Under the pieces are notes generated by a model that saw nothing but the letters and a program-made list of their open reading frames with translations, did no database searches and was not told the DNA's origin. Position numbers and translations under genes: made by a program. From Alphaproteobacteria bacterium (GTDB lineage: Bacteria; Pseudomonadota; Alphaproteobacteria; Sphingomonadales; Kordiimonadaceae): DNA of 64,000 nucleotides. Shown here piece by piece: positions 34,010 through 44,220 of the stretch. The DNA is taken from contig JABXIS010000003.1 of NCBI GenBank assembly GCA_013372975.1, forward strand, positions 1-64,000, read 5' to 3'. The stretch's first letter is position 1. The number at the start of each line of letters is the position of its first letter.

Positions 34010-35722
34010 TTGGAAAATCTGGTTCAATTTCTTCGAAATCTCGGCACTGGAAGGCTGCTGCTTATAGCCCTTGTTGGTGCCGGTACTATCTTCTTCTTTA
34101 TTGCCCTTTTGGGGCGTTGGCAAAATGCGCCGATGACGACATTGTATGCGGATCTTGATCCCGCAAATGCCGCCACTATTGCCCAAAGGCTCGAAGCGCA
34201 AAATATCCCATATGAAACAGATCCATCAGGGCGCATCCTTCGTGTGCCTCGCGACCAGGTTGATCGCCTTCGGCTTTCTCTTGCTGGTGAGGGGCTGACA
34301 GGAGGAGTTGTTGGCAAGGAAATCTTTGACCAGGACAGCAGCTTCGGGCGTACCAGCTTTGAATTGAATGTGAATTATGTACGGGCCGTTGAAGGCGAAG
34401 TGGCGCGGACCATCAAATATTTAAGCTCCGTCAGCGAAGCCCGTGTGCATATTGTTATGCCGGAAAGAAGGCCTTTTGAACGAGAAGCTTCTGAACCTAG
34501 CGCCTCCATACTTGTAAGGACAAGCGGTGCAGGCCTTGGCCGCCAGGAAGCGCAAGCGATCCAAGCTCTTGTAGCGACAGCCGTTCCGGGGCTTTCGCCT
34601 GAACGGGTTACCATTTCCGACACATCTGGCCGTCTATTGGTCGATGGTGCAGCGGAACAAGGCGACTTGGCTAGCTTCTCAAACCTTGAAGAGTCCCGTC
34701 TCGCAAAAGAACGGATGTATCGCAATAAAATCGAACAACTGCTTGCAAGGCGGGTGGGCGAAGGTCGCGTTCGGGCTGAAGTATCTGTTCAGATGGATAT
34801 GAGCCGCACCACTACAAACGCAATTACGTACGACCCCAATACGCAAGTGGTTCTGTCATCCAATGTGACGGAGGAAGAGTCCCGCGACAGCACGCAGGTA
34901 GGCGGGCAGGTCACGACCGCGAATAACCTGCCTGACGCACAGGGTTTTGGCGCTGCGCCTTCGAACACCTCTTCAAAGACACAAGAAACAACAAATTTCG
35001 AGAACTCCAAAACGGAAACCATTACCGTCAAAGAACCTGGTGAAATCACCCAGCTTCGGGTTGCAGTGCTTGTAGACGGCATCCGCCAATTTGATGACGA
35101 AGGAAATACGACGGGATACCAGGAACGTCCGCAAGATGAGATTGATCAGTTGCGGACACTTGTGCTGACAGCGATACCATATGTTGATAATGGCACTCGA
35201 TCTGACGAAGTCACGGTAACGTCAATGCGCTTCGTTGATCCAACGCCCATAGCGCAGGCGGCACAAGACTTTAATCTCTTTGGCCTGAATAAGCAGGATC
35301 TCGTGGAAGTACTTTCCGAAGGTGGCCTGATTATCTTCGTTGTTCTCGTGATGTTTATGGTGGTTCGTCCGCTTGTTATGCGCCTGATTGAGGCCATTCC
35401 GGATGCGCCTGCTCCGCAAGACCCTGGCCAAATTGAGGATCGCACGCCAGAAACTCCGGCGATCACCGGGCCTGGCGCTATTATTACACCGGAGATCATG
35501 GCGGCCGCAGCCGCAGGCGATGAAGATGCCGCCGCCGCAGTCCGGTATGCCAGACAATCCGGCTCCTTGGTCCCTGAAGAAATGCGGACTGACGCGAAAA
35601 TTGACGTTGCACAGGTTGAAGGCCGAATTCAGGAATCCGCGATCAAAAAGGTTTCAGATATTATCCGTTCAAACCCCGATGAATCTGTCGCGATCGTAAA
35701 AACATGGTTGTACGCGGAATAG
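34010..35722 (+). CDS. fliF: Flagellar MS-ring protein FliF
   Basis: About 570 residues from a TTG at 34010, chosen because GAGGTGGG lies just upstream and because the protein then starts LENLVQFLRNLGTGRLLLI as other FliF proteins do; a GTG at 33962 is a weaker choice without a ribosome site. Helix one is LLLIALVGAGTIFFFIALLG, helix two near the C-terminus is IIFVVLVMFMVVRPLVMRLI. The periplasmic YscJ-like ring domain and the C-terminal FliG-binding tail (PDESVAIVKTWLYAE) are present. First gene of the fliF-flhG operon. Confidence 0.93.
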   Translation: MENLVQFLRNLGTGRLLLIALVGAGTIFFFIALLGRWQNAPMTTLYADLDPANAATIAQRLEAQNIPYETDPSGRILRVPRDQVDRLRLSLAGEGLTGGVVGKEIFDQDSSFGRTSFELNVNYVRAVEGEVARTIKYLSSVSEARVHIVMPERRPFEREASEPSASILVRTSGAGLGRQEAQAIQALVATAVPGLSPERVTISDTSGRLLVDGAAEQGDLASFSNLEESRLAKERMYRNKIEQLLARRVGEGRVRAEVSVQMDMSRTTTNAITYDPNTQVVLSSNVTEEESRDSTQVGGQVTTANNLPDAQGFGAAPSNTSSKTQETTNFENSKTETITVKEPGEITQLRVAVLVDGIRQFDDEGNTTGYQERPQDEIDQLRTLVLTAIPYVDNGTRSDEVTVTSMRFVDPTPIAQAAQDFNLFGLNKQDLVEVLSEGGLIIFVVLVMFMVVRPLVMRLIEAIPDAPAPQDPGQIEDRTPETPAITGPGAIITPEIMAAAAAGDEDAAAAVRYARQSGSLVPEEMRTDAKIDVAQVEGRIQESAIKKVSDIIRSNPDESVAIVKTWLYAE

Positions 35723-35757
35723 CCGCAAGCAAATCCAGGTAGGAACAGGTGTAGAGC

Positions 35758-36765
35758 ATGCCCGATTTGACCAAAATGTCAGGCCCCCAGAAAGCAGCAG
35801 CATTCATGCTGGCTATCGGCGACGAACACGGCCGAAACATCTGGGAAGGCCTCTCAGAGGATGAAATCAAGGAACTTTCTCAACATATGTCTACGCTCGG
35901 AAGCGTAGCCGCCGGGGATGTTGAAGAGCTTTTCATTGAATTTGCTTCCAAGGTTTCAACTGTCGGAAATCTCAATGGCTCGTTTGACAGTACTGAGCGG
36001 CTCCTGTCAAAAATGCTACCCTCTGACAGGGTACAACAAATCATGGACGAAATCCGCGGTCCAGCAGGCAGGACCATGTGGGACAAGCTTGGAAACGTGA
36101 ATGAGGTTGTGCTCGCGAGTTATCTGAAAAACGAATATCCACAAACCGTGGCTGTCGTACTCCAGAAAATCAAGGCTGAGCACGCCGCGCGAGTGCTGTC
36201 CGTTTTGCCCGAAGATTTCTCCATGGAAGTGATCATGCGGATGTTGCGTATGGAAGCGGTGCAAAAAGACATTCTGGACAAAGTGGAACAAACACTTCGT
36301 GTGGAATTTATGAATAACTTGGCGCGCACGAGCCGGCGCGATAGCCACGAGACAATCGCCGAAATTTTCAATTTTCTGGACAGGAGCGCTGAATCGCGTT
36401 TCCTGGCTGCACTGGAAGACCGAAACAGGGATTCGGCAGAACGCATTCGCGCGCTGATGTTCACCTTTGAAGATCTGGCTAACTTGGACCCAAGCGGCGT
36501 CCAGACATTGCTGAGAAATGTTGACAAAGACAAACTGGCCCTTGCAATGAAAGGGGCTTCAGACACGCTTCGTGATCTCTTCTTCTCAAACATGTCAGAG
36601 CGTGCAGCCAAGATTCTTCGTGAAGACATGGAAGCTATGGGGCCTGTTCGACTACGGGATGTAGATGAAGCCCAGATGGACATGGTTAACAAGGCCAAAG
36701 ACTTGGCAGAAGCAGGCGAGATCCTGTTGTCTGACAATAAAGGCGAAGACGAACTGATCTATTAA
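35758..36765 (+). CDS. fliG: Flagellar motor switch protein FliG
   Basis: A 335-residue C-ring protein with the three armadillo-like domains. [17 protein letters not shown] (about 118-135) is the middle-domain motif, and [21 protein letters not shown] and the charged C-terminal helix [20 protein letters not shown] are the torque-generating face that touches MotA. It sits 35 bases after fliF. Confidence 0.95.
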   Translation: MPDLTKMSGPQKAAAFMLAIGDEHGRNIWEGLSEDEIKELSQHMSTLGSVAAGDVEELFIEFASKVSTVGNLNGSFDSTERLLSKMLPSDRVQQIMDEIRGPAGRTMWDKLGNVNEVVLASYLKNEYPQTVAVVLQKIKAEHAARVLSVLPEDFSMEVIMRMLRMEAVQKDILDKVEQTLRVEFMNNLARTSRRDSHETIAEIFNFLDRSAESRFLAALEDRNRDSAERIRALMFTFEDLANLDPSGVQTLLRNVDKDKLALAMKGASDTLRDLFFSNMSERAAKILREDMEAMGPVRLRDVDEAQMDMVNKAKDLAEAGEILLSDNKGEDELIY

Positions 36766-36773
36766 GGCTGAAG

Positions 36774-37487
36774 ATGCAAATGGCAGAACCGGTAAAATAC
36801 AGATTTGACCAAGCCTTCGACGGTGGAGCGAAAAGCCGCTTTGACGAGGAGCTTGATCGCCTTCGTGAAGATACTGAAAAGATCAAGGCTGATGCCTATG
36901 CTCATGGTCTTGAAGATGGCCGCAATCAGATATTGGGCGAAATTGAAGCTGCGACCTTAGAGGCCTTGAACCAGATTTCCCAGGCGGCACATGCATTATT
37001 TTCCCAACGCAGCCAGCTGGAAAGTGGCCTCAAACAAGAGATGGTACAATTGGCCTATGCTATTTCTTCAAAGCTCTCCCCTGCTCTTCTGCGACAACAC
37101 CCGATGGCGGAAATTGAAGCACTGATTGAAGATTGTCTGGTGACTGCCAGCAAGGAGCCCCGGCTGGTGGTCCGGGTCGCTGAAGGATTGCTCGACGCGG
37201 TAAATGAACGACTGGAAGATTTAAAGGCATCAACAGGATTTCCCGGCGACATCGTTTTGATCGGAGAGCCCTCATTGGGGCATCAGGATTGCCGCGTCGA
37301 GTGGCCTGACGGAGGGACCGAGCGCAAACATGATGTTGTTCAACACGAGATAGAACTTGCTGTGCAACGATTTGTCATGACAGACCCGGAATTGCTTCAA
37401 CGGCCATCAGAGGCAAATCCGCCAGTGACAGATACAACTGACGCAGCAGGCGACACAGATACATCTACCCAGGGAATGGAAGAATAA
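36774..37487 (+). CDS. fliH: Flagellar export regulator FliH
   Basis: A 237-residue protein at the expected place between fliG and fliN. A charged N-terminal helix (DEELDRLREDTEKIKADAYAHGLEDG) and the C-terminal V-ATPase E-subunit-like part (LAYAISSKLSPALLRQHP, VRVAEGLLDAVNERL, DCRVEWPDGG) are typical of FliH, which binds FliI, coded at 49369-50715, and holds it inactive until export. The sequence is divergent, so position supports the name. Confidence 0.8.
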   Translation: MQMAEPVKYRFDQAFDGGAKSRFDEELDRLREDTEKIKADAYAHGLEDGRNQILGEIEAATLEALNQISQAAHALFSQRSQLESGLKQEMVQLAYAISSKLSPALLRQHPMAEIEALIEDCLVTASKEPRLVVRVAEGLLDAVNERLEDLKASTGFPGDIVLIGEPSLGHQDCRVEWPDGGTERKHDVVQHEIELAVQRFVMTDPELLQRPSEANPPVTDTTDAAGDTDTSTQGMEE

Positions 37488-37506
37488 GCCAACAAGGACA
37501 AAATGA

Positions 37507-37866
37507 ATGGCAAACCAAGATGACAATTCAGGTGACGTAGGTCTTCAAAACCTTGACGACGGGTCGGGAAAGAGCCCCGACCTGGCCCCCAAAGAAGATG
37601 GGCAGGTCAGGTCTGCACAAGAGCTGGAGCCCGTATTCGATGTTCCTGTTCGGGTTCAGGCTGTGCTTGGAAAATCCACTCTCGAAGTAAGCCAACTGCT
37701 GAAGCTGGCACCAGGGGCGGTAGTTGAACTGGATCGCAAGGTTGGAGAAGCGATTGACATATATGTCAACAACCGGCTGGTCGCTCGGGGAGAGGTGGTT
37801 TTGGTTGAAGATCACCTAGGTGTCACAATGACCGAAATCATCAAGCTTGATGGCGGCATCGCCTAG
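37507..37866 (+). CDS. fliN: Flagellar motor switch protein FliN
   Basis: A 119-residue C-ring protein. The SpoA domain covers about 45-118: VPVRVQAVLGKSTLEVSQLL, then GAVVELDRKVGEAIDIYVNNRLVARGEVVLV and LGVTMTEII, the full FliN core. The N-terminal 40 residues are acidic and poorly conserved. FliM is not in the window. Confidence 0.95.
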   Translation: MANQDDNSGDVGLQNLDDGSGKSPDLAPKEDGQVRSAQELEPVFDVPVRVQAVLGKSTLEVSQLLKLAPGAVVELDRKVGEAIDIYVNNRLVARGEVVLVEDHLGVTMTEIIKLDGGIA

Positions 37867-37896
37867 GTTGTGATCCAAATGGGGGGCTAACGTCCA

Positions 37897-38661
37897 ATGA
37901 GTACAATACTTGGGATGCTGACAGCTTTTCTGCTGGTTTTGGGGGCCATTTGGCTTGGCGGCTCTCCCTGGGCCTTTATCAACATTCAGGGCGTATTGAT
38001 TGTGGTCCTTGGTACGTTTGCGGTCACAGCGATCAGTTTCCGATTGCAGGAAATGGCAACTCTTCCCGTCAACATTTGGACCCTACTGCGGCATGGCCAA
38101 CGCGACCCTACGGAAGAGGCGATAAAGGTAATGAAAATTGCCGTTGAAGCGCGAAAACACAATGATGTTTTGCTGCTGGAACGATTGTTGCCTCGCCTGA
38201 AAGATACTCCGTTCCTGATGAAGGCAATACAACTGGTTGTTGACGGTGCGGAGTCTGAAGAAATTGAACAAATTCTTAGAAGAGAAGCCAGTACCGCGTC
38301 AGCACGACACATGCGATCTGTTGACTTTCTCAGAAGAGCTGGCGATGTGGCACCTGCCATGGGGCTTATTGGTACATTGATCGGTCTCGTTCGTATGCTT
38401 GGCGCTCTCGACAACCCAGCCACTATTGGCCCCGCGATGGCTGTTGCTCTTCTTACAACTTTTTATGGAGCTGTAATGGCGCATTTGGTGTTCATTCCGC
38501 TTGCGGCAAAAACCGAACACTGCACGGAAGAAGAGTCATTGGTCAACAACCTGTACTCAATGGGTGCAACATCCATACGGCGTAAGGAAAACCCGCGGCG
38601 ACTAGAGATGCTGTTGAATACAGTATTGCCACCCGCAAAAAGGATTACCTATTTCAAATGA
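37897..38661 (+). CDS. motA: MotA/PomA-type stator protein
   Basis: A 254-residue inner-membrane protein of the MotA/TolQ/ExbB family. Four helices are seen: near residues 5-24, 32-46, 150-170 (VAPAMGLIGTLIGLVRML) and 185-205 (VALLTTFYGAVMAHLVFIPLA). The loop carries the acidic and basic residues used to contact FliG. The proline-glycine motif APAMGLIGT is the ion-channel part. No MotB-type partner follows, so it either pairs with a distant MotB or has another role. It lies between fliN and flbD. Confidence 0.85.
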   Translation: MSTILGMLTAFLLVLGAIWLGGSPWAFINIQGVLIVVLGTFAVTAISFRLQEMATLPVNIWTLLRHGQRDPTEEAIKVMKIAVEARKHNDVLLLERLLPRLKDTPFLMKAIQLVVDGAESEEIEQILRREASTASARHMRSVDFLRRAGDVAPAMGLIGTLIGLVRMLGALDNPATIGPAMAVALLTTFYGAVMAHLVFIPLAAKTEHCTEEESLVNNLYSMGATSIRRKENPRRLEMLLNTVLPPAKRITYFK

Positions 38662-38752
38662 CACTCAGAATAGACATTTGGAACAAAGCCCTTAGCTGCT
38701 TTTTTATGAATATACCGCCGCACACGCGGGCAAGTGCAATGGAGATTAAATC

Positions 38753-40162
38753 ATGCGATTGCTGATTGTTGGAACGCTAGACGGCCAGTTGGGCGCCGCC
38801 AGTCAGATAGCGATGGAACGAGGGGCTCAGGTAACCCATGCCCCAGACATCGATACTGCTCTCACATTGCTGCGCAGCCGTGGCGCCGACCTTCTTATGG
38901 TGGAAGTTTCATTGGACATTCCAAATATAATACCGAAACTGCGCGCAGAGCATTTCTCATTACCCGTTGTCGCCTGTGGTATCGGAACGGACCCTAAGAC
39001 AGCTGCTGCTGCTATTCGTGGGGGTGCAAAGGAATATGTACCCTTGCCTCCTGATGCAGAACTGATAGCCGCTGTATTGGAAGCGGTAGCAGAAGACAGC
39101 CAGGCCTTCATATACCGGGATGCAGTTATGAAAAATGTGGCGGCGCTGGCTGAACAAGTGGCACCGTCCGAAGCCAGCATACTGGTAACTGGTGAATCCG
39201 GTACCGGTAAGGAAGTCATGGCACGATTTGTTCACCAAAAAAGTAGACGTGCAAACAAGCCATTTGTTGCCGTAAATTGTGCAGCCATTCCAGAAAACCT
39301 TCTCGAATCTGAACTCTTTGGGCATGAAAAAGGAGCATTCACGGGTGCCGTTGCAAGACGGATAGGAAAATTCGAAGAGGCAGACGGAGGCACCCTGCTT
39401 CTTGACGAGATCTCAGAGATGGATGTGCGTTTGCAAGCAAAGTTGCTCCGGGCCATCCAAGAGCGGCAAATTGATCGGGTTGGTGGCGCAAAACCGGTCG
39501 ATGTCAATATTCGCATTATCGCAACCTCGAACAGAAACCTGCAGGATGAAGTGAAAGATGGCAATTTCCGAGAAGACCTTTTTTTCCGCTTGAATGTTGT
39601 GAACCTAAGAGTTCCACCACTTCGCGAACGTCCGGCCGATATTCAGGCGCTTGCAGACCATTTCGCAAAAAAATACGCTGAAGTGAACCATGTGGATGCA
39701 CGCCCTATTGCGGACGACGCAATGAAAGTTTTGAAGGCACATACTTGGCCAGGTAACGTGCGGGAACTGGAAAACACTCTACATCGGTCAGTTCTCCTTG
39801 CGACAGGTCCGGAGATAACAGCTGCAGCAGTACTGTTACCTGATGCCAGCGGCAACCTGAGCCTTACGGGTTCGGGCGCCAGTAGCGCACCAACTGCGGC
39901 AGTGGCTGAAGCCTTCGGCGGTAACGAGGGAACTGAAAACCTTGATCCTGAGGTGGCGGCTTCTTTGGTTGGTAAAACTGTAGCAGAAGTTGAACGGGAT
40001 TTGATCATTGACACCCTGAAACACTGCCTTGGGAACCGTACACACGCTGCAAATATCCTCGGCATTTCTATCCGAACTCTGCGCAACAAGCTCAATCAAT
40101 ACCATGCAGACGGTGTTACCGTACCTCAACCTGGTGACAGTGGCTCCAGAGCGCAATATTGA
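38753..40162 (+). CDS. flbD: Sigma-54-dependent flagellar regulator FlbD
   Basis: A 469-residue NtrC-type activator. The receiver-like N-terminus (1-115) is atypical: the phosphoacceptor position appears to be E51 (DLLMVEV), and the acidic pair near residue 7 is missing, which matches FlbD proteins that are controlled by FliX rather than by phosphorylation. The AAA+ domain has Walker A GESGTGKE, the sigma-54 loop GAFTGA and Walker [12 protein letters not shown] Fis-type HTH ([18 protein letters not shown]) ends the protein. It should activate late genes such as fliK-flgD-flgE. Confidence 0.92.
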   Translation: MRLLIVGTLDGQLGAASQIAMERGAQVTHAPDIDTALTLLRSRGADLLMVEVSLDIPNIIPKLRAEHFSLPVVACGIGTDPKTAAAAIRGGAKEYVPLPPDAELIAAVLEAVAEDSQAFIYRDAVMKNVAALAEQVAPSEASILVTGESGTGKEVMARFVHQKSRRANKPFVAVNCAAIPENLLESELFGHEKGAFTGAVARRIGKFEEADGGTLLLDEISEMDVRLQAKLLRAIQERQIDRVGGAKPVDVNIRIIATSNRNLQDEVKDGNFREDLFFRLNVVNLRVPPLRERPADIQALADHFAKKYAEVNHVDARPIADDAMKVLKAHTWPGNVRELENTLHRSVLLATGPEITAAAVLLPDASGNLSLTGSGASSAPTAAVAEAFGGNEGTENLDPEVAASLVGKTVAEVERDLIIDTLKHCLGNRTHAANILGISIRTLRNKLNQYHADGVTVPQPGDSGSRAQY

Positions 40163-40197
40163 AACGGCATGCCAATGCACAAAGAGAGACGCTATAG

Positions 40198-42321
40198 ATG
40201 AGTGATTCTGCTCCAAGCGGACAACAGCAGGAAAATACCCGCAACCCAGGATTTAATCTGGGTACGCTTACTGATGCGCTGAAGAACTCTGACATTGCTT
40301 TCGCTATCGGCATGGTGACAATCATCATGATGCTGATTATGCCAATGCCAAGTTGGCTATTGGATATCATGTTGGCGGCGTCAATTACCTTCTCTGTTAT
40401 GGTTATGATGACCACTTTGTTCATTCAGAAGCCACTTCAGATGAGTAGTTTTCCAACCATCCTGCTTATTGCCACGATGTTGCGTTTGGCTCTGAACATG
40501 GCTTCAACCAGACTGATCCTGGCAGAGGGGCATACCGGCACCGATGCTGCAGGGAAAGTCATTGAAGCCTTCGGCACCTTCCTGATGGGGGGCCAGGTTG
40601 TCATTGGCATCATCATCTTTATCATTCTCGTCATCGTGAACTTCGTTGTAATTACAAAGGGTTCTGGCAGGATCGCTGAAGTGGCGGCACGTTTCAGCCT
40701 CGATGCAATGCCAGGAAAGCAAATGGCCATCGATGCCGATATGTCAGCCGGGCTTATCGACGAACCTGAGGCCCGACGCAGACGTCAGGAACTCGAAGAC
40801 GAAAGTACTTTTTTCGGCTCGATGGACGGTGCAGCAAAATTTGTTCGGGGTGATGCAATTGCCGGCCTTTTGATTACTGTCATAAATATTGTCGGCGGCA
40901 TCATTATTGGGGTAGCGATACAGGATATCAGCTTTGCGGACGCCCTCAATAGATATACAATCCTGACCGTTGGTGATGGTTTGGTATCCCAAATTCCAGC
41001 GCTGATCGTATCCACTTCAGCCGGCTTGCTTGTAACAAAAGCGGGGGTCTCCGGTGCGACGGACAAGGCCCTCTTTGGACAGCTAAGCGGATATCCACGT
41101 GCACTGGGCGTATCAGCTGCCCTTCTTGGTACAATGGGGCTTATGCCAGGGTTGCCGTTTGTTCCCTTTGCACTGTTCGCATCAATTCTGGGTACAACTG
41201 CCTATATGCTTACCAACAAGAGAGCGGCAGAAGTTGAAGAAAAAAAGGTTGCCCAACAACAGGAAGCCAAAACCGCAGTCCCTGCGGAAGAACCTATCTC
41301 GGCAGCACTTGCAATCGACCAACTCCGATTGGAGTTGGGCTATGGCCTCCTTACGTTAATCAATGATGATAGTGGTTTCCGCCTGACAGATCAGATCAAG
41401 GCATTGAGACGCCAACTTGCGTCCGAGATGGGCTTTGTAATGCCTTCAGTCCGCATTCTCGACAATATGCAGCTGCCCGCAAACACATACGTGCTTCGTG
41501 TCAAGGAAACTGAGGTTGGTCGTGGAGATATCCGACCGGGCATGCTTCTGGTGATGGACCCTCAAGGCCAGCCCGTTCAAATTCCAGGCGAGGCGACAAC
41601 TGAGCCCGCCTTTGGGCTCCCCGCCACGTGGGTAGATGCCAATTCACGAGAGGAAGCCAGTTTCCGCGGGTATACGGTAGTGGATGCAGCTACAGTAATA
41701 ACCACTCACCTGACCGAGATCATTAAAGACAATATGGCTGACCTGTTGTCTTATGCTGAAACGCAAAAGCTTCTGGATGACTTGCCATCAGATCACCAAA
41801 AGTTGGTTGCAGATATAGTGCCTAACCAAATCACTACTTCCGGAATACAACGTGTGTTGCAATCTTTGCTGACAGAACGTGTCTCCATTCGCGATTTGCC
41901 TACCATCCTTGAAGGCGTTGCCGAAGCCACGGGCTTCACCCAGAATATTGTGAATATCACGGAGCATGTCCGCACACGCTTGGCACGCCAGCTGTGTGCC
42001 GCATATGCAAATTTTGACGGCCTAGTTCCCCTGATCACTTTATCACCTGAATGGGAGCAGGCTTTTGGTGAAAGCCTTATCGGTCAGGGAGAAGAGAAAC
42101 AGTTGGCGATGGCACCTTCCAGACTGCAGGAGTTTATCAATTCCGTCCGTATGGTCTATGATCAGCAAGCGGAACGTGGCGAGGCTCCTGTTCTTCTGAC
42201 AAGTCCTCTGGTGCGCCCCTATGTCAGATCAATTGTTGAGCGTTTTCGCCCTTCGACCGTTGTGATGAGCCAAAACGAAATACATCCGCAGGCAAAAATC
42301 AGAACACTTGGGCAGATTTAG
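40198..42321 (+). CDS. flhA: Flagellar export protein FlhA
   Basis: A 707-residue core component of the flagellar type III export gate. The N-terminal part (about 30-330) carries eight membrane helices, including MPMPSWLLDIMLAASITFSV and the FHIPEP-like loop with RFSLDAMPGKQMAIDADMSAG. The C-terminal cytoplasmic domain (from about 350) binds export substrates and chaperones. Order fliF-fliG-fliH-fliN-motA-flbD-flhA fits an alphaproteobacterial cluster. Confidence 0.96.
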   Translation: MSDSAPSGQQQENTRNPGFNLGTLTDALKNSDIAFAIGMVTIIMMLIMPMPSWLLDIMLAASITFSVMVMMTTLFIQKPLQMSSFPTILLIATMLRLALNMASTRLILAEGHTGTDAAGKVIEAFGTFLMGGQVVIGIIIFIILVIVNFVVITKGSGRIAEVAARFSLDAMPGKQMAIDADMSAGLIDEPEARRRRQELEDESTFFGSMDGAAKFVRGDAIAGLLITVINIVGGIIIGVAIQDISFADALNRYTILTVGDGLVSQIPALIVSTSAGLLVTKAGVSGATDKALFGQLSGYPRALGVSAALLGTMGLMPGLPFVPFALFASILGTTAYMLTNKRAAEVEEKKVAQQQEAKTAVPAEEPISAALAIDQLRLELGYGLLTLINDDSGFRLTDQIKALRRQLASEMGFVMPSVRILDNMQLPANTYVLRVKETEVGRGDIRPGMLLVMDPQGQPVQIPGEATTEPAFGLPATWVDANSREEASFRGYTVVDAATVITTHLTEIIKDNMADLLSYAETQKLLDDLPSDHQKLVADIVPNQITTSGIQRVLQSLLTERVSIRDLPTILEGVAEATGFTQNIVNITEHVRTRLARQLCAAYANFDGLVPLITLSPEWEQAFGESLIGQGEEKQLAMAPSRLQEFINSVRMVYDQQAERGEAPVLLTSPLVRPYVRSIVERFRPSTVVMSQNEIHPQAKIRTLGQI

Positions 42322-42372
42322 ATGCACGGTATGAATTGCGTCACCGCAATACAAACAGGACAACAACAGTAA

Positions 42373-43389
42373 ATGCGTTTAAAGACCTTTCATGCAAAGA
42401 CAATGTCATCTGTGATGGACCTGGTGCGAACAGAATTGGGTCCTGACGCTATAATTATTCAAATAGATGAAAGCAAAAGTGGGGTCAGAGTAACGGCTGC
42501 CCTCGAGGCAAATGCTACACCTCCACCACCTAGTGCGCCGCCGGAACCGAAGCAGACCCCGCTCGCCTATGAAGTTTCGCACCCTATTCCAAAAGCAAAA
42601 GATTTTGATACGGCTGATATCAGTGCCGTTCTAAATCATCACGACATTCCTTTTGAGACCGCCTCGCGCATAAGCGATGCCGCACGAGCGATAAACGGCG
42701 GAGGTTTGATTGATGCTTTTGCCGGAGCGCTAGAGACAACTTTGCGCTTCAGTCCTATCACCGATTTAGTTTCGCGGCCGATAATGCTGGTTGGTCCACC
42801 AGGCGCTGGAAAGACAATTTGTGCCGCAAAGCTAACTGCCGACGCCGTGCTGCACGAACGTCAGGTAAACCTTATTTCGGCAGATACGGTAAAAGCGGCA
42901 GGCATTCAACAGCTGGATCATTACGCCCAACTCATGAAGCAAACCGTCGCGACAGCAGCAACGCCCGAAGAATTGGCGTCTGTTGTACGCGGTGCCGACA
43001 CTTCGGCAAGCCTGACAGTGATCGACATGCCTGGTGTTAACCCCTTCGACATGGAAGAGCTCAAATCCACCCTGGCTTTTATACAAAAGGTTGATGCCGA
43101 ACCGGTCCTTGTAATGCCTGCCGGCCTTGACGCATTAGACGCACAGGAAATCGCGGGGGTTTTCTCCAAGATGGGGTGCCAACGCTTTATAGCTACACGG
43201 CTTGACGCCGCAAGGCGCTATTCAAGTGTCATCATGGCAGCAAGACCAGGATTTCTCTCGCTCGCCGCTTTCAGCCGCAGTCCTTACATAGCAGACGGCC
43301 TGGACCCTGCGACACCCATGGCCCTGTCCAAGCTTGTAACTGCGCTTCCCGCCCGACGTAAGACAATCAATCCAATGGAAAATAGCTGA
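42373..43389 (+). CDS. flhF: Flagellar placement GTPase FlhF
   Basis: A 338-residue SRP-type GTPase. N-terminal MRLKTFHAKTMSSVMDLVRTELGPDAIII is a FlhF start. P-loop GPPGAGKT is at 141-148, DMPG serves as the G3 motif and TRLDAARRYSSVI as the G4 motif. FlhF sets the polar site and number of flagella with FlhG. It shares one base with flhG (TGATG), a translational coupling. Confidence 0.9.
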   Translation: MRLKTFHAKTMSSVMDLVRTELGPDAIIIQIDESKSGVRVTAALEANATPPPPSAPPEPKQTPLAYEVSHPIPKAKDFDTADISAVLNHHDIPFETASRISDAARAINGGGLIDAFAGALETTLRFSPITDLVSRPIMLVGPPGAGKTICAAKLTADAVLHERQVNLISADTVKAAGIQQLDHYAQLMKQTVATAATPEELASVVRGADTSASLTVIDMPGVNPFDMEELKSTLAFIQKVDAEPVLVMPAGLDALDAQEIAGVFSKMGCQRFIATRLDAARRYSSVIMAARPGFLSLAAFSRSPYIADGLDPATPMALSKLVTALPARRKTINPMENS

Positions 43390-44177
43390 TGAGTACCCAG
43401 ATGAACCAAGAAGAACTAGCGTCACTGGAATATCGGTTGATTACAATTGCGTCAGGAAAAGGCGGAGTTGGAAAAACCTGGGTGTCTGTCACGCTTGCTC
43501 ACGCGCTTGCGCGTGCCGGTAGACGCGTGTTGCTTTTTGACGGTGATCTGGGCCTTGCAAATGTCGATATTCAGCTTGGCCTGATGCCTGACCGGGATAT
43601 CGGGCAAGTGATCGCCAACGAAGCAACACTTGCCGAAACTGTAGTGCGTTTCTCTGAAGCCGATGGATCAGGCTTTGACGTATTGCCCGGGAAATCTGGC
43701 TCTGGTGCGCTTGGTTCGCTTTCAATGGAGGCGCTTAGATCCATCAGAACAGGCCTGTCCGAGATGGCGGCAAATTACGATCATGTCTTATTGGACCTCG
43801 CGGCGGGTATCGATCCTGCTGTCACCACTCTTTCCAAACATAGAGGGCGCATCCTAGTTGTGATGACTGCCGACCCCACATCACTTACAGACGCATACGC
43901 CTTTATCAAAGTCACACACATGCGTAACCCGAATGCAAATATTTCTATAGTGGTTAATAATGTAGGAAGTAAGCGTGAAGGAGAAAAAGCCTTTGAAGCT
44001 ATTCGCCGGGCCTGCGAAGGATTTTTGAAGATTTCACCGCCTCTTGCCGGTATTATCAAGAATGATGCAAAGGTTGTAGATGCGATACGGTCACAAGTAC
44101 CATTGTTAACGAGACATCCTCAAGCGGAAGCAGCAATAGATATAAAGGCGTTAGCGGCAAGCCTCGTTGGGCGGTAA
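43389..44177 (+). CDS. flhG: MinD/ParA-type flagellar number ATPase FlhG
   Basis: A 262-residue deviant-Walker ATPase. ASGKGGVGKTWVSVTLAHAL is the P-loop, LLFDGDLGLANVDIQLGL the second motif, and LLDLAAGIDPA the third. FlhG (FleN/YlxH) limits flagellar number by acting on FlhF, coded directly upstream. The C-terminus lacks a long membrane-targeting helix. Confidence 0.9.
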   Translation: MSTQMNQEELASLEYRLITIASGKGGVGKTWVSVTLAHALARAGRRVLLFDGDLGLANVDIQLGLMPDRDIGQVIANEATLAETVVRFSEADGSGFDVLPGKSGSGALGSLSMEALRSIRTGLSEMAANYDHVLLDLAAGIDPAVTTLSKHRGRILVVMTADPTSLTDAYAFIKVTHMRNPNANISIVVNNVGSKREGEKAFEAIRRACEGFLKISPPLAGIIKNDAKVVDAIRSQVPLLTRHPQAEAAIDIKALAASLVGR

Positions 44178-44220
44178 TATTGAATACCCAGAAGGCCTTT
44201 GTCGCAAAAGATAGGGCCAA

